Source of the DNA: Bacteroidaceae bacterium
Lineage (GTDB): Bacteria; Bacteroidota; Bacteroidia; Bacteroidales; Bacteroidaceae
Reading direction: 5' to 3'
DNA: 64,000 nucleotides
Assembly: GCA_024398715.1 (NCBI GenBank)
Contig: JAKSIP010000005.1
Span: 1-64,000, forward strand
The position numbers were made by a program, and so were the translations under genes. The notes beneath the pieces are model-generated. The model worked only from the letters and a program-made list of their open reading frames with translations. It was not told where the DNA came from and made no database searches. Positions 54,589 to 63,631 of this stretch are shown in pieces. Position 1 is the first letter of the stretch; each line of letters opens with the position of its first letter.

Positions 54589-55464
54589 TTACATAACATT
54601 CAGGACCTGCTCTTTGATCTGCTCAAGCTGGTCTTTCATCTGTACCACAATATTCTGCATTTCGCTATGGTTGCTCTTGCTTCCGGTAGTGTTGATTTCG
54701 CGCCCCATTTCCTGAGCGATGAATCCGAGTTTCTTCCCTTGGCCTTCTCCGTTGTCCATAGTTTCCATAAAGTATTTCAAATGGTTGGAAAGACGCTGCT
54801 TTTCCTCGTTGATATCGAGCTTTTCTATATAATATATCAGTTCCTGTTCAAAGCGGTTGGCATCGTAATTCACACCAAGTTCCTGATTGAGCGAGTCTTT
54901 GATGCGGGCTTTGATTTTCTCAATACGTTCCTTTTCAAACGGCTCGATGCTTGCAAGCAGGGCCTTGATGTTGCTTATCTTTTCCGCGAACATTCTGTAT
55001 AGCCCCTGACCTTCCTGGCGGCGGAATGCAATAAGTCCTGCAATTGCCTGTCTTGTTGCTTCCATGGCAACTTCAAGCTCTTCTTGAGACGGTTCGATTA
55101 CCTCTGTACGGGTGAGCACATCCGGCAAACGCAGTACTGTACTGAACCAGTCGGACGGAAGTTCAAGACCTGTCTGCTGTGACAGTTCCTTTATCTGGTT
55201 GACGTATCCCTGGAATACCTGGGCATTGATGGGCTGCGTCTTGACAGGATCATCGGTCTCGAAATAGAGGGAGAAGTCAACTTTTCCACGTTGCAGTTCC
55301 GAACCTATGAGCGAACGTATCTCCATCTCTTTTTCTCTGTAGAGTTGGCATATCTTTGTGCTCAAGTCAAGAGATTTGCTGTTCAGAGACTTTATTTCTG
55401 CCGTGATTTTCTTGTTCTGGAAAGCGATTGTAGCTTTGCCGTATCCTGTCATTGAAAGTATCAT
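54589..55464 (-). CDS. YicC-family endoribonuclease-like protein
   Basis: A 291-residue protein of the YicC family, which in E. coli acts in RNA turnover. It opens with MILSMTGYGKATIAFQNKKI and closes with LGFIAQEMGREINTTGSKSN and a short helix. The ATG at 55464 is used: it matches the family start, and a -7 box lies 26 bases before it, downstream of the first ATG of the frame at 55530. Confidence 0.92.
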   Translation of the reverse strand: MILSMTGYGKATIAFQNKKITAEIKSLNSKSLDLSTKICQLYREKEMEIRSLIGSELQRGKVDFSLYFETDDPVKTQPINAQVFQGYVNQIKELSQQTGLELPSDWFSTVLRLPDVLTRTEVIEPSQEELEVAMEATRQAIAGLIAFRRQEGQGLYRMFAEKISNIKALLASIEPFEKERIEKIKARIKDSLNQELGVNYDANRFEQELIYYIEKLDINEEKQRLSNHLKYFMETMDNGEGQGKKLGFIAQEMGREINTTGSKSNHSEMQNIVVQMKDQLEQIKEQVLNVM

Positions 55465-55490
55465 AATTATACCTTTTTTCTTACACTTTG

Positions 55491-55498
55491 CAAAATTA
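55491..55498 (-). promoter_or_regulatory. -7 box of yicC-gmk
   Basis: TAATTTTG on the minus strand, 26 bases before the yicC ATG. The -33 element is weak. The gap 55465-55608 also holds the divergent tsaB promoter. Confidence 0.45.
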
Positions 55499-55552
55499 TA
55501 TAAGAATTCTTGAAATGAGGCATATTGCACTAATTTTTATGTATCGGCAGAC

Positions 55553-55583
55553 TTGCTAATTAACTTGATTTGCACTATTTTTG
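55553..55583 (+). promoter_or_regulatory. Promoter of tsaB
   Basis: TTG (55553-55555), 20 bases, TATTTTTG (55576-55583), with a leader of about 22 bases to the ATG at 55609. Confidence 0.55.
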
Positions 55584-55608
55584 TAAAGATATTATGCAAT
55601 GCTGACAA

Positions 55609-56298
55609 ATGGGGTGTATTTTAAGTATAGAATCGGCGGTGACATCGGCCTCGGTAGCTGTAAGCCAGGACGGAGCGTTGCTGTTTGACAAGCAGGACAA
55701 TGAGGCGCGTTCACATGCATCCATGTTGGGCGTTTTTGTTGACCAGGCCTTGTCTTTTATTGACAGTCGCGGGCTGGCGCTTGATGCAGTAGCCGTAAGC
55801 AAGGGACCGGGCTCCTACACCGGTTTGCGTGTTGGGGTCTCAATGGCCAAGGGTATATGTTATGGGCGTGGCGTCAGGTTGCTGGGCATTCCAACTCTGC
55901 AGGTTCTGTGCGTTCCTACGCTGCTGTATGCCGACCTTCCTGAGAATGCACTGCTTTGTCCCATGATTGATGCCCGCCGCATGGAGGTGTATTCCGCTTT
56001 GTATGACAGATCGTTGAAAGAGATGATGCCTACCAGTGCTGTTGTAATAGACAAGGATTCCTTCAAAGATGTTCTTGACAGGCAACCTGTATGGTTTATG
56101 GGTGACGGTGCTGAAAAATGCAAAGGAGTAATAGTGCATGAGAACGCACATTTTGTGGATGGAGCCGTGCCAAGCGCAAAGAGTATGTTTGTTCTGGCTG
56201 AAAAGGCGTTCAATCAGGGCGAATTCCAGGATATCGCATACTTTGAACCGTTCTATCTCAAAGATTTTATTGCAATAAAACCCAAACCTTTATTTTGA
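55609..56298 (+). CDS. tsaB: tRNA threonylcarbamoyladenosine biosynthesis protein TsaB
   Basis: A 229-residue ASKHA-fold protein that is the scaffold partner of TsaD and TsaE in making t6A37 of ANN-decoding tRNAs. ILSIESAVTSASVAVSQDG opens the fold, HASMLGVFVDQAL follows and the conserved SKGPGSYTGLRVGVSMAKG is at 64-82. tsaD and tsaE are not in the window. It has its own promoter. Confidence 0.92.
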   Translation: MGCILSIESAVTSASVAVSQDGALLFDKQDNEARSHASMLGVFVDQALSFIDSRGLALDAVAVSKGPGSYTGLRVGVSMAKGICYGRGVRLLGIPTLQVLCVPTLLYADLPENALLCPMIDARRMEVYSALYDRSLKEMMPTSAVVIDKDSFKDVLDRQPVWFMGDGAEKCKGVIVHENAHFVDGAVPSAKSMFVLAEKAFNQGEFQDIAYFEPFYLKDFIAIKPKPLF

Positions 56299-56329
56299 TT
56301 GGATATATATGACTGAACCGGATAATACA

Positions 56330-56377
56330 GCCGTAAAACGTTACGGCGTGCGCCCTACGGGCGACTCCCCTTTGGGG
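56330..56377. repeat. Three consecutive hairpins in the tsaB-DUF4290 gap
   Basis: GCCGTAA (56330-56336) pairs with 56341-56347, CGCCC (56351-56355) with 56359-56363, and CCCC (56367-56370) with 56374-56377. The sequence is GC-rich against its surroundings. It may be a repetitive extragenic palindrome. It could also end tsaB transcription, although no T-run follows. Confidence 0.45.
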
Positions 56378-56400
56378 TTGGGGGGTATAAAAGGACTTGA

Positions 56401-56465
56401 ATCATAAAGTTCAGTTTTATTTTGCCCCGATTTATTGATAATGCTTATAACTGAACTTTTATGAT
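56401..56465 (+). promoter_or_regulatory. Long inverted repeat over the DUF4290 start codon
   Basis: ATCATAAAGTTCAGTT (56401-56416) is the inverse of 56449-56465 with one extra base. The right arm contains the ATG (56461-56463). If both arms are in the mRNA, the stem hides the start codon. A weak -7-like TTATTTTG at 56417-56424 would instead place the left arm in the promoter, making the pair an operator. Confidence 0.5.
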
Positions 56466-57057
56466 TTATAATACGCAACAGAATGAATTGCCGATGCCGG
56501 AGTACGGCCGTTCCGTTCAGGAAATGGTTGATTATGCCGTTTCAATACAGGACAGAGAGGAACGTACCCGTTGTGCATATACCATTATATCCATTATGGG
56601 AGGTATGTTCCCCAATTTGAGGGATATTGCGGACAATAGAAAAACATTGTGGGACCATCTTGCTCTTATGAGCGGATATAAACTTGATATAGATTATCCT
56701 GTAGAGATTACCCATATAGATTCAAAAGTCCAAAAACCTGAATTGCTCCCATATTCCTATTCAGAGGTGTCAATACGCCATTACGGACGTATCATTCCTG
56801 TCCTTTTGAAGAAAGTGACAGAAATCAGTGACCCTGAGCAGCAGGCCGAACTTGTTCGTCTGACCGCTTTGCAGATGAAAAAAGACCTCTTGGTATGGAA
56901 TAAGGAACTCGCAACCAACCAGCGCGTTATTGACGATGTAAAGATTCTTACAGACGGAAAAATAAATATTGATGAGTCTATTTTGAATGTGGAGTTTGCA
57001 AAGCAGCCCATGCAGCCAAAACAGCATCAGTCAAGAAAAGAACAGAAAAAACGTTAG
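56461..57057 (+). CDS. DUF4290 domain protein
   Basis: A 198-residue cytoplasmic protein of the DUF4290 family, which is found in Bacteroidota and has no known function. It opens with YNTQQNELPMPEYGRSVQEM, and a basic Gln/Lys-rich tail ends the chain. In this lineage it is commonly next to murA, as here (4 bases apart). A role near cell-wall synthesis is only a guess from position. Confidence 0.85.
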   Translation: MIYNTQQNELPMPEYGRSVQEMVDYAVSIQDREERTRCAYTIISIMGGMFPNLRDIADNRKTLWDHLALMSGYKLDIDYPVEITHIDSKVQKPELLPYSYSEVSIRHYGRIIPVLLKKVTEISDPEQQAELVRLTALQMKKDLLVWNKELATNQRVIDDVKILTDGKINIDESILNVEFAKQPMQPKQHQSRKEQKKR

Positions 57058-57061
57058 TATC

Positions 57062-58369
57062 ATGTCTGCTTTCATCATTCAGGGAGGCCATAAATTGGAT
57101 GGCGAGATAGTACCGCAAGGTGCAAAGAACGAGTCTTTGCAGATCCTTTGTGCGTTGCTACTGACAGAGCAGGAGGTTATTGTCAACAACCTTCCCCATA
57201 TTCTGGATGTGGAGAACCTTATTAAGATGTTAGGCAGACTGGGCGTGGAAATAAAAGACCTGGGGAACGGATCCGTTTCTTTCAAGGCCGCCAATCTTGA
57301 TACTGATTTTGCGTTCAGCAGGGATTATATTGACATGAGCGCATCGTTGCGCGGTTCAATTATGCTCCTTGGTCCGTTGCTTGCCCGTCTTGGACGTGCT
57401 GTGGTAAGCAAACCTGGCGGAGACAAGATAGGACGCCGCAGACTTGATACGCACATTCTCGGTTTGCAGTCATTGGGTGCCGTTTTCTGCAATAATGAAC
57501 AGAACGGCACTTTGGAGATGCACTGCAAACAGCTTAAGGGAACATACATGCTGCTAGACGAGGCGTCTGTTACCGGTACCGCCAATATCGTTATGGCCGC
57601 CGTTACCGCCAAAGGAACAACAACAATCTATAATGCCGCGTGTGAACCGTATGTCCAGCAGTTGTGCCATATGCTGGTCAGAATGGGTGCGCGTATTGAA
57701 GGTATTGGCAGTAATCTTCTGCATATAGAGGGAGTGGAAAAGTTATCCGGTACCACACATACAATATTGCCTGATATGATAGAAGTGGGCAGTTTTATCG
57801 GTATGGCAGCCATGACAGGCAGCCGTCTTACAATAAAGAACGTTTCATATTCGAATCTGGGCATCATACCGCAGAGCTTTGGCCGTTTGGGAATTAAGTT
57901 CGAACAGCGTGGCGATGATATTTTTGTTCCTGCACAGGACAATTATCAGATAGAATCCTTTATTGACGGTTCAATAATGACTATAGCCGATGCCCCTTGG
58001 CCTGGTCTTACTCCTGATCTGCTGAGTGTTATGCTGGTAACTGCAATTCAGGCAAAAGGCAGTGTCCTTATACATCAGAAAATGTTCGAAAGCCGTTTGT
58101 TCTTTGTTGACAAACTGATTGACATGGGCGCTCAGGTAATACTCTGTGATCCGCATAGGGTAGTGGTCATTGGTCATGACCACCAGTTCAAATTGCAGGG
58201 CCGCCGTATGTCATCGCCCGATATCCGCGCCGGTATTGCCATGCTGATTGCGGCCATGAGCGCAGATGGGGAGAGCCGTATTGACAACATATCACAGATA
58301 GACCGCGGTTATCAGAATATTGACGGCCGCCTTAATGCCATTGGCGCTAAAATAAAAAGGGTCGAATGA
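57062..58369 (+). CDS. murA: UDP-N-acetylglucosamine 1-carboxyvinyltransferase
   Basis: A 435-residue enzyme that transfers enolpyruvate from PEP to UDP-GlcNAc, the first committed step of peptidoglycan synthesis. IVPQGAKNESLQILCALLL and the repeated EPSP-synthase-like folds are clear. The active-site loop reads KPGGDKIGRRRLDTHI: Asp121 takes the place of the catalytic Cys that fosfomycin attacks, so the enzyme should be insensitive to that drug. I chose the ATG at 57062; an open frame runs upstream inside the DUF4290 gene. The stop overlaps rimM by four bases. Confidence 0.95.
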   Translation: MSAFIIQGGHKLDGEIVPQGAKNESLQILCALLLTEQEVIVNNLPHILDVENLIKMLGRLGVEIKDLGNGSVSFKAANLDTDFAFSRDYIDMSASLRGSIMLLGPLLARLGRAVVSKPGGDKIGRRRLDTHILGLQSLGAVFCNNEQNGTLEMHCKQLKGTYMLLDEASVTGTANIVMAAVTAKGTTTIYNAACEPYVQQLCHMLVRMGARIEGIGSNLLHIEGVEKLSGTTHTILPDMIEVGSFIGMAAMTGSRLTIKNVSYSNLGIIPQSFGRLGIKFEQRGDDIFVPAQDNYQIESFIDGSIMTIADAPWPGLTPDLLSVMLVTAIQAKGSVLIHQKMFESRLFFVDKLIDMGAQVILCDPHRVVVIGHDHQFKLQGRRMSSPDIRAGIAMLIAAMSADGESRIDNISQIDRGYQNIDGRLNAIGAKIKRVE

Positions 58370-58887
58370 TAACGGAGCAGGAATTATTCAGTATCGGCAA
58401 ACTGATCAAGACTCACGGGACCGCCGGAGAAATAATTGCCAATTTCGATGCAGCCGATGCCTATGCATTGGCCGATGCTGATTTTTTTGTGCTTCAGATG
58501 GACGGTTTGTATGTTCCTTTTTTTGTAAAGTCCTACAAGGCCCGTTCAAACAATTCCGCTCTTATATCTTTTGATGGAGTGGACAATATGGAACAGGCTG
58601 AAACCAAATGCGGAAAGGAACTGTTTCTGCATAACCGTTTTGCCGGACTGTTGGCTGAAGATGAAGAGCCTTCTCTGCTTATGCTGAAAGGTTTTGAGAT
58701 AATAGATAGCAGTTATGGCGTGTTGGGTACAGTCTCAGATATTGATGACCGTACGGCCAACCTGCTGTTTGTTGTGGACGGGAAGAACGGTGAAATACTG
58801 TTACCGGCTGCAGATGCGTTTGTACGAAAGATAGATGTTGCAAAACATAAACTATACACCAAATATCCTTTGGATATGCCAATATGA
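58366..58887 (+). CDS. rimM: Ribosome maturation factor RimM
   Basis: A 173-residue 16S processing factor that binds ribosomal protein S19 in 30S assembly. The N-terminal barrel has SIGKLIKTHGTAGEIIANFD, and the PRC-barrel domain begins at about residue 100 (LLMLKGFEIIDSSYGVLGTV). It starts in the murA stop and ends in the start of the next gene, each with ATGA. Confidence 0.92.
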   Translation: MITEQELFSIGKLIKTHGTAGEIIANFDAADAYALADADFFVLQMDGLYVPFFVKSYKARSNNSALISFDGVDNMEQAETKCGKELFLHNRFAGLLAEDEEPSLLMLKGFEIIDSSYGVLGTVSDIDDRTANLLFVVDGKNGEILLPAADAFVRKIDVAKHKLYTKYPLDMPI

Positions 58888-59744
58888 CAATTATGAAGAA
58901 TAAGAATAAAAGACAATACGGATGGTTTCTGAAAAACAGTAAAGGAAAACGTTTTTTCAAAAAGTACAATATTCTGATTCAGGATCCTGATTTCCAGAGA
59001 ACGGTCAAGCAGGTCCGCAGTTCCCGTTTTGTACTTACATTGAAAATTGCTGCAATTGTACTTCTTTCATTTGCCGCATCGTTCTATACATACAGATTCA
59101 TTCCTTCTGTAAACGTAGAAAAGGATCTGAGCAAAAACCAGCTTATGCATATATTTTTCCATATAGATTCATTGGAAAATGCAATATACAACCATGACAA
59201 ATATATTGAAGGGATTAAAGATGTTTTCAAAGGGAATATTGCTCCTGAATCGATGAGTATGCTTGATTCCGTTGCAGTGTTCCAGACCGATTCACTGCTT
59301 GCTCCCGGTAAAATTGAGCAGTTGTTTGTTGATAATTTCGCTCAGGAAGGCATGGAACAGTTTGAAAATCCAGGCCCTGTACAGCTGAATATGTATTGTC
59401 CGGTCCATGGAACCATTCTCAAACATTACAACACAAAGAAAAAGATATACGGAATGACTTTCAAGGCGGATCCGTCCTCTTATCTTGTATCTCCGCAATA
59501 CGGATGGGTGGCTTTTGCGGAAAGTACTTCTGCACATGGTAATGTTATTGTTATCAGTCATTCAAACGGATATACATCCATATTCCAGAATTGCGGTTCA
59601 TTGATTGTCCAGCCCGGAGAAATGGTAAATGCAGGCGAGGCAATATCTCTTATGCCATCCAGTTCGAAAGTGCCGAATCTGTACTATGAACTCTGGTATG
59701 ACGGGGAAACAGTCAATCCTGAAATGTTTATTGAATTTTATTGA
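58884..59744 (+). CDS. M23/LytM-fold protein with degenerate active site
   Basis: A 286-residue inner-membrane-anchored periplasmic protein. One helix (about 52-71) follows a basic cytoplasmic part. A short helical stretch leads to a LytM domain at about 165-280. The usual HxxxD is replaced (KKKIYGMTFKADPSS) and the HxH motif reads SIFQNCG, so zinc cannot be bound normally. Such non-catalytic LytM proteins often activate cell-wall amidases. The gene overlaps rimM by four bases and is followed at once by dxr. Confidence 0.8.
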   Translation: MTIMKNKNKRQYGWFLKNSKGKRFFKKYNILIQDPDFQRTVKQVRSSRFVLTLKIAAIVLLSFAASFYTYRFIPSVNVEKDLSKNQLMHIFFHIDSLENAIYNHDKYIEGIKDVFKGNIAPESMSMLDSVAVFQTDSLLAPGKIEQLFVDNFAQEGMEQFENPGPVQLNMYCPVHGTILKHYNTKKKIYGMTFKADPSSYLVSPQYGWVAFAESTSAHGNVIVISHSNGYTSIFQNCGSLIVQPGEMVNAGEAISLMPSSSKVPNLYYELWYDGETVNPEMFIEFY

Positions 59745-59745
59745 A

Positions 59746-60906
59746 ATGGACAAACGTAAAATAGCAATATTAGGCTCAACCGGTTCTATTGGAACGCAGG
59801 CTCTTGAAGTTATCGCTTCTCATTCCCAGGAATTTGAGGTCTATGCAATATCGGCCAACAACAGTGTGGATCTGTTGATAGAACAGGCAAGAAAATACAA
59901 TCCTGAGGTAGTGGCTATTGCAAATACTGCGCATTATTGCACTTTGAAAGCCGCATTGGCGGATCTCCCTGTCAAGGTTTTTGCAGGTGAGGATGCTATT
60001 TGCCAGATGGTGGAAATGGAACCTGTTGACATGGTTCTTGCTTCGATGGTCGGATTCGCAGGTCTGAAACCTACAATTCATGCCATTAAGGCCGGAAAGG
60101 CATTGGCCCTGGCCAACAAGGAAACACTGGTTGTAGCAGGCGAACTGGTAACCGCTCTTGCCAACGAATACAAAGTCCCCATTCTTCCTGTAGATTCAGA
60201 GCATTCTGCAGTATTCCAGAGTATTGTGGGTGAATCTTTTGATACAATAGAGAAAATTATTCTGACGGCATCGGGCGGACCGTTCAGGAATTTTACCAGA
60301 GAGCAGCTTCTGACCGTAACCAAGGAGCAGGCCCTGAAACATCCCAATTGGGATATGGGTGCAAAAATTACCATTGATTCCGCATCGATGATGAATAAGG
60401 GTTTTGAAGTTATAGAAGCCAAATGGCTGTTTGGAGTCCCTTATTCCAAGATTGAAGTTGTTGTACATCCCCAGTCAATCATTCACAGCATGGTCCAGTA
60501 TCACGACGGAGCAATCAAGGCACAGCTTGGTGTTCCTGATATGAAACTGCCCATCCAATATGCTTTCTCATATCCCAAACGTTTGGGTTCGGCATTTGAC
60601 CGCATATCTTTTGACACTCTTACGGAGCTTACATTCCAGAAACCGGATGTGGAGCGTTTCCCGAATCTTGGTCTGGCTTATCAGGCTATCCGTGACGGAG
60701 CCAGTATGCCGTGTGTGCTGAATGCCGCCAACGAGGTCTGTGTTGCCGCATTCCTGCATGACAGGATTGGTTTTCTGCAGATGAGCAGTGTTATTGAGAA
60801 AACAATGTCAAGAGTGGCGCTGGTCAGGAATCCGTCTTTGGAAGATTATTTGGAAATAGATAGGGAAAGCCGCCGTATAGCGGAAGAGTTGATAGGATTA
60901 GGATAA
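59746..60906 (+). CDS. dxr: 1-deoxy-D-xylulose 5-phosphate reductoisomerase
   Basis: A 386-residue NADPH enzyme that converts DXP to MEP, the first committed step of the non-mevalonate isoprenoid route. ILGSTGSIGTQALEVI is the nucleotide fold, metal ligands are in VDSEHSAVFQ, and ALANKETLVVAGE and MMNKGFEVIEAKWLF are diagnostic. The ATG at 59746 is one base after the preceding stop; an open frame upstream to 59629 lies inside the LytM gene. Confidence 0.96.
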   Translation: MDKRKIAILGSTGSIGTQALEVIASHSQEFEVYAISANNSVDLLIEQARKYNPEVVAIANTAHYCTLKAALADLPVKVFAGEDAICQMVEMEPVDMVLASMVGFAGLKPTIHAIKAGKALALANKETLVVAGELVTALANEYKVPILPVDSEHSAVFQSIVGESFDTIEKIILTASGGPFRNFTREQLLTVTKEQALKHPNWDMGAKITIDSASMMNKGFEVIEAKWLFGVPYSKIEVVVHPQSIIHSMVQYHDGAIKAQLGVPDMKLPIQYAFSYPKRLGSAFDRISFDTLTELTFQKPDVERFPNLGLAYQAIRDGASMPCVLNAANEVCVAAFLHDRIGFLQMSSVIEKTMSRVALVRNPSLEDYLEIDRESRRIAEELIGLG

Positions 60907-60932
60907 ATCATTAAAACAGGATAAATATAAAT

Positions 60933-62423
60933 ATGTCAGGAGTTTTTTGGATAAAGGCAATTCAGATGGTGGCATCGTTATCGCTGCTTGTGCTGATACA
61001 TGAATTTGGTCATTTCTTGTTTTCACGTCTGTTCCATACGCGTGTTGAAAAATTCTATGCATTCTTCAATCCCAGTTTTTCGTTGATGAGATGCAAAAAG
61101 ATAAACGGCAAATGGCAGTTCAAGTTTTTTGCACCGAATGTGCCGGACAGTTACGACAAGCAGATTTTTACCAATCCTGCCGGGAAAGAGGCTGTGATAT
61201 ACACCCCGATTGACCTTTCAAAACTGCCGGAGGATGATTGGCGCCGCTACCCCGAATCTACCGAGTTCGGCATAGGCTGGTTGCCTCTTGGAGGCTATTG
61301 CAAGATTTCCGGAATGATAGATGAGTCTATGGATGCCGGAGAGATGCAACAGGTCCCGCAACCATGGGAATTCAGAACAAAACCTGCCTGGCAGCGTTTG
61401 CTGATTATGGCCGGCGGTGTAATGTTTAACGTTCTGTTTGCCTTTTTCCTATATTCAATGCTGATTCTCAAAAACGGAGAAACATATATTCCGTTGCAGA
61501 ATCTGCAGTACGGTATGGAATTCAATGGAAAGGCATTGGAAGACGGATTTGCCGATGGAGATATAATACTTTCCGTTGACGGTGAATCTGTAAAGGAATA
61601 CGATGCCTACCTTTGGCGTAAGATTGTTTCTGCCCAACAGGTTGTAGTCAGACGTGGCGGTCAGGAGGTTACAATAGATGTTCCTGAGGACCTCACCCTA
61701 TTTGACTTTACAGAAGTGTTCCCGTACATGGCCATATATGACCCTATGGTAGTTGACAGCGTGGTCCCAAACGGACCTGCAGATTTGAAAGGCTTGCGCA
61801 AGGGAGACCGTATATTGAGCATAAACGGTCACCGTGCCGATACCTGGACCTCGTTCCAGGCAGAGATTTTCCAATTGCGCAAGGCCGAAGAAAGCGGCAT
61901 AGTCAATCATAAGCTTGAGGTTATGTTTGACCGCCCTGGACGTGGAATAATCAGTACAAATATTGTTACCGATTCCAGATTCCAGTTTGGAATTACCCAT
62001 AAAACAACGGTTTACGAGCCAGTTACAGAACATTATTCTTTCATGCAATCCATTCCTGCCGGTATCCGTTACGGGTGGAGAACGCTGTGCGGTTACGTGA
62101 GCGACTTCAAGTATGTATTTACAAAAGAGGGTGCAAAGAACCTGGGCGGATTCGGTTCTATCGGGTCAATCTTCCCATCAGAATGGGATTGGAACCAGTT
62201 TTTCACTCTTACCGCATTGCTCTCAATAGTACTTGCGTTCATGAATGTGCTGCCTATTCCGGCACTTGATGGCGGATATATATTGTTTTTGCTGGTTGAA
62301 CTGGTAACCGGCAAGAAACCCAGTGACAAGTTTATGGAACGTGCCGTCTCAGTAGGTATGATACTTATGCTGTTGCTGCTTATCTGGGCTAACATGAACG
62401 ATGTAATCAGATTTATCCATTAA
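60933..62423 (+). CDS. rseP: Site-2 membrane protease RseP
   Basis: A 496-residue zinc membrane protease that cuts anti-sigma factors or other membrane substrates after a first cut. HEFGH (23-27) is the zinc motif in the first helix, two PDZ-like regions lie in the middle (VDSVVPNGPADLKGLRKGDR) and NVLPIPALDGGYILF gives the third ligand. It follows dxr by 26 bases, as in many bacteria where dxr and rseP are paired. Confidence 0.94.
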   Translation: MSGVFWIKAIQMVASLSLLVLIHEFGHFLFSRLFHTRVEKFYAFFNPSFSLMRCKKINGKWQFKFFAPNVPDSYDKQIFTNPAGKEAVIYTPIDLSKLPEDDWRRYPESTEFGIGWLPLGGYCKISGMIDESMDAGEMQQVPQPWEFRTKPAWQRLLIMAGGVMFNVLFAFFLYSMLILKNGETYIPLQNLQYGMEFNGKALEDGFADGDIILSVDGESVKEYDAYLWRKIVSAQQVVVRRGGQEVTIDVPEDLTLFDFTEVFPYMAIYDPMVVDSVVPNGPADLKGLRKGDRILSINGHRADTWTSFQAEIFQLRKAEESGIVNHKLEVMFDRPGRGIISTNIVTDSRFQFGITHKTTVYEPVTEHYSFMQSIPAGIRYGWRTLCGYVSDFKYVFTKEGAKNLGGFGSIGSIFPSEWDWNQFFTLTALLSIVLAFMNVLPIPALDGGYILFLLVELVTGKKPSDKFMERAVSVGMILMLLLLIWANMNDVIRFIH

Positions 62424-62444
62424 TATCAATTGATACCCATTACT

Positions 62445-63626
62445 ATGATTCTGATAAAAAACGTTCTCAATGACGGGAAAAGGTGCAATATCCTTATTGA
62501 AGACAATTACTTTAAAGCTATTGAACCCGCAAGTTCATGTAGCTCTCTTCCAGGTATAGACGTTGAAGAGGTTATCGATGGCACCAATATGGCAATTGTG
62601 CCTTCTTTCTTCAACACCCATACCCATGCAGCCATGACATTGCTGCGCGGATATGCAGAAGGACATGACCTGTTTGAGTGGCTGAGTCAGTACATATGGC
62701 CATACGAGGCAAAAATGACAGGCGAAGACATACGTTACGGTTCAGAAATGGCCACTAAAGAGATGATTCAGACAGGAACCACCTTCTTTAACGATATGTA
62801 TTTTGACATTGAAAAAACCATAGACGTTATAGACAAGTCCGGAATGCGCGCCGCAATCGGAATAACCGTAATGGATAACCATTCACAGGCTGTAACAGAT
62901 CAGAAAGTGGAATTTCTCAAGCAGTGGAAAGATCCTACCGGCGGACGCATCCAGCTGGTTATGGCACCTCATGCCATCTATACTGTCAATACCGAACGTC
63001 TGAAATGGTGCTCCAAGCTTGCCCGCGAAAACGGATTGCGCATACACATCCACGTTTCAGAAACAAAGCAGGAGGTGGAGGACTGCGTTAAGGCTCATGG
63101 TATGACTCCTGTCAGATATCTTGATTCAATAGGGCTTCTTGGTCCCGATGTACTTGCTGCACATTGTGTCTGTGTTGATGAGCAGGAGTGGGATATCCTG
63201 GCCAAACGCGGTGTAACGGTATCACATTGCCCGTGCTCCAACATGAAGCTTGGCAGCGGACGCTTCCCGTACGAGCTTGCCATCAGATCAGGTTGCAATA
63301 TCACGCTCGGTACCGACGGCGCATCGTCAAACGATTCGCTCAGCATGATTCAGGAAATGAAATTTGCGGCACTTTTTGCAAAATCTACGGGAAACGCCAC
63401 CATTCTTCCGTCAAATCAGGTGTTTGAGTGGGCTACAGCCAACGGGGCGCGTGCTTTCGGATACGATGCCGGAGTCATAGCGGAGGGCAAACTTGCCGAT
63501 GCTATCCTGCTCGATATGGACGACATTCACATGCAACCTTGTCACAGCCTTGTTTCTAATCTTGTTTATGCGGCAGATTCGGCCAGCATCAAACATGTTA
63601 TCTGTAACGGAAAAATATTGAAGTAA
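62445..63626 (+). CDS. mtaD: 5-methylthioadenosine/S-adenosylhomocysteine deaminase-like amidohydrolase
   Basis: A 393-residue amidohydrolase of the MTA/SAH deaminase type, acting on adenosine-like substrates after methyl transfer. Metal ligands are in FFNTHTHAAMTLLRGYAEGH, His in HIHVSETKQE, and Asp in LGTDGASSNDSLSM. The ATG at 62445 is used rather than a TTG at 62430. It is 21 bases after rseP. The symbol is given from family resemblance; guanine or chlorohydrolase types are less likely. Confidence 0.85.
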   Translation: MILIKNVLNDGKRCNILIEDNYFKAIEPASSCSSLPGIDVEEVIDGTNMAIVPSFFNTHTHAAMTLLRGYAEGHDLFEWLSQYIWPYEAKMTGEDIRYGSEMATKEMIQTGTTFFNDMYFDIEKTIDVIDKSGMRAAIGITVMDNHSQAVTDQKVEFLKQWKDPTGGRIQLVMAPHAIYTVNTERLKWCSKLARENGLRIHIHVSETKQEVEDCVKAHGMTPVRYLDSIGLLGPDVLAAHCVCVDEQEWDILAKRGVTVSHCPCSNMKLGSGRFPYELAIRSGCNITLGTDGASSNDSLSMIQEMKFAALFAKSTGNATILPSNQVFEWATANGARAFGYDAGVIAEGKLADAILLDMDDIHMQPCHSLVSNLVYAADSASIKHVICNGKILK

Positions 63627-63631
63627 GAGAA

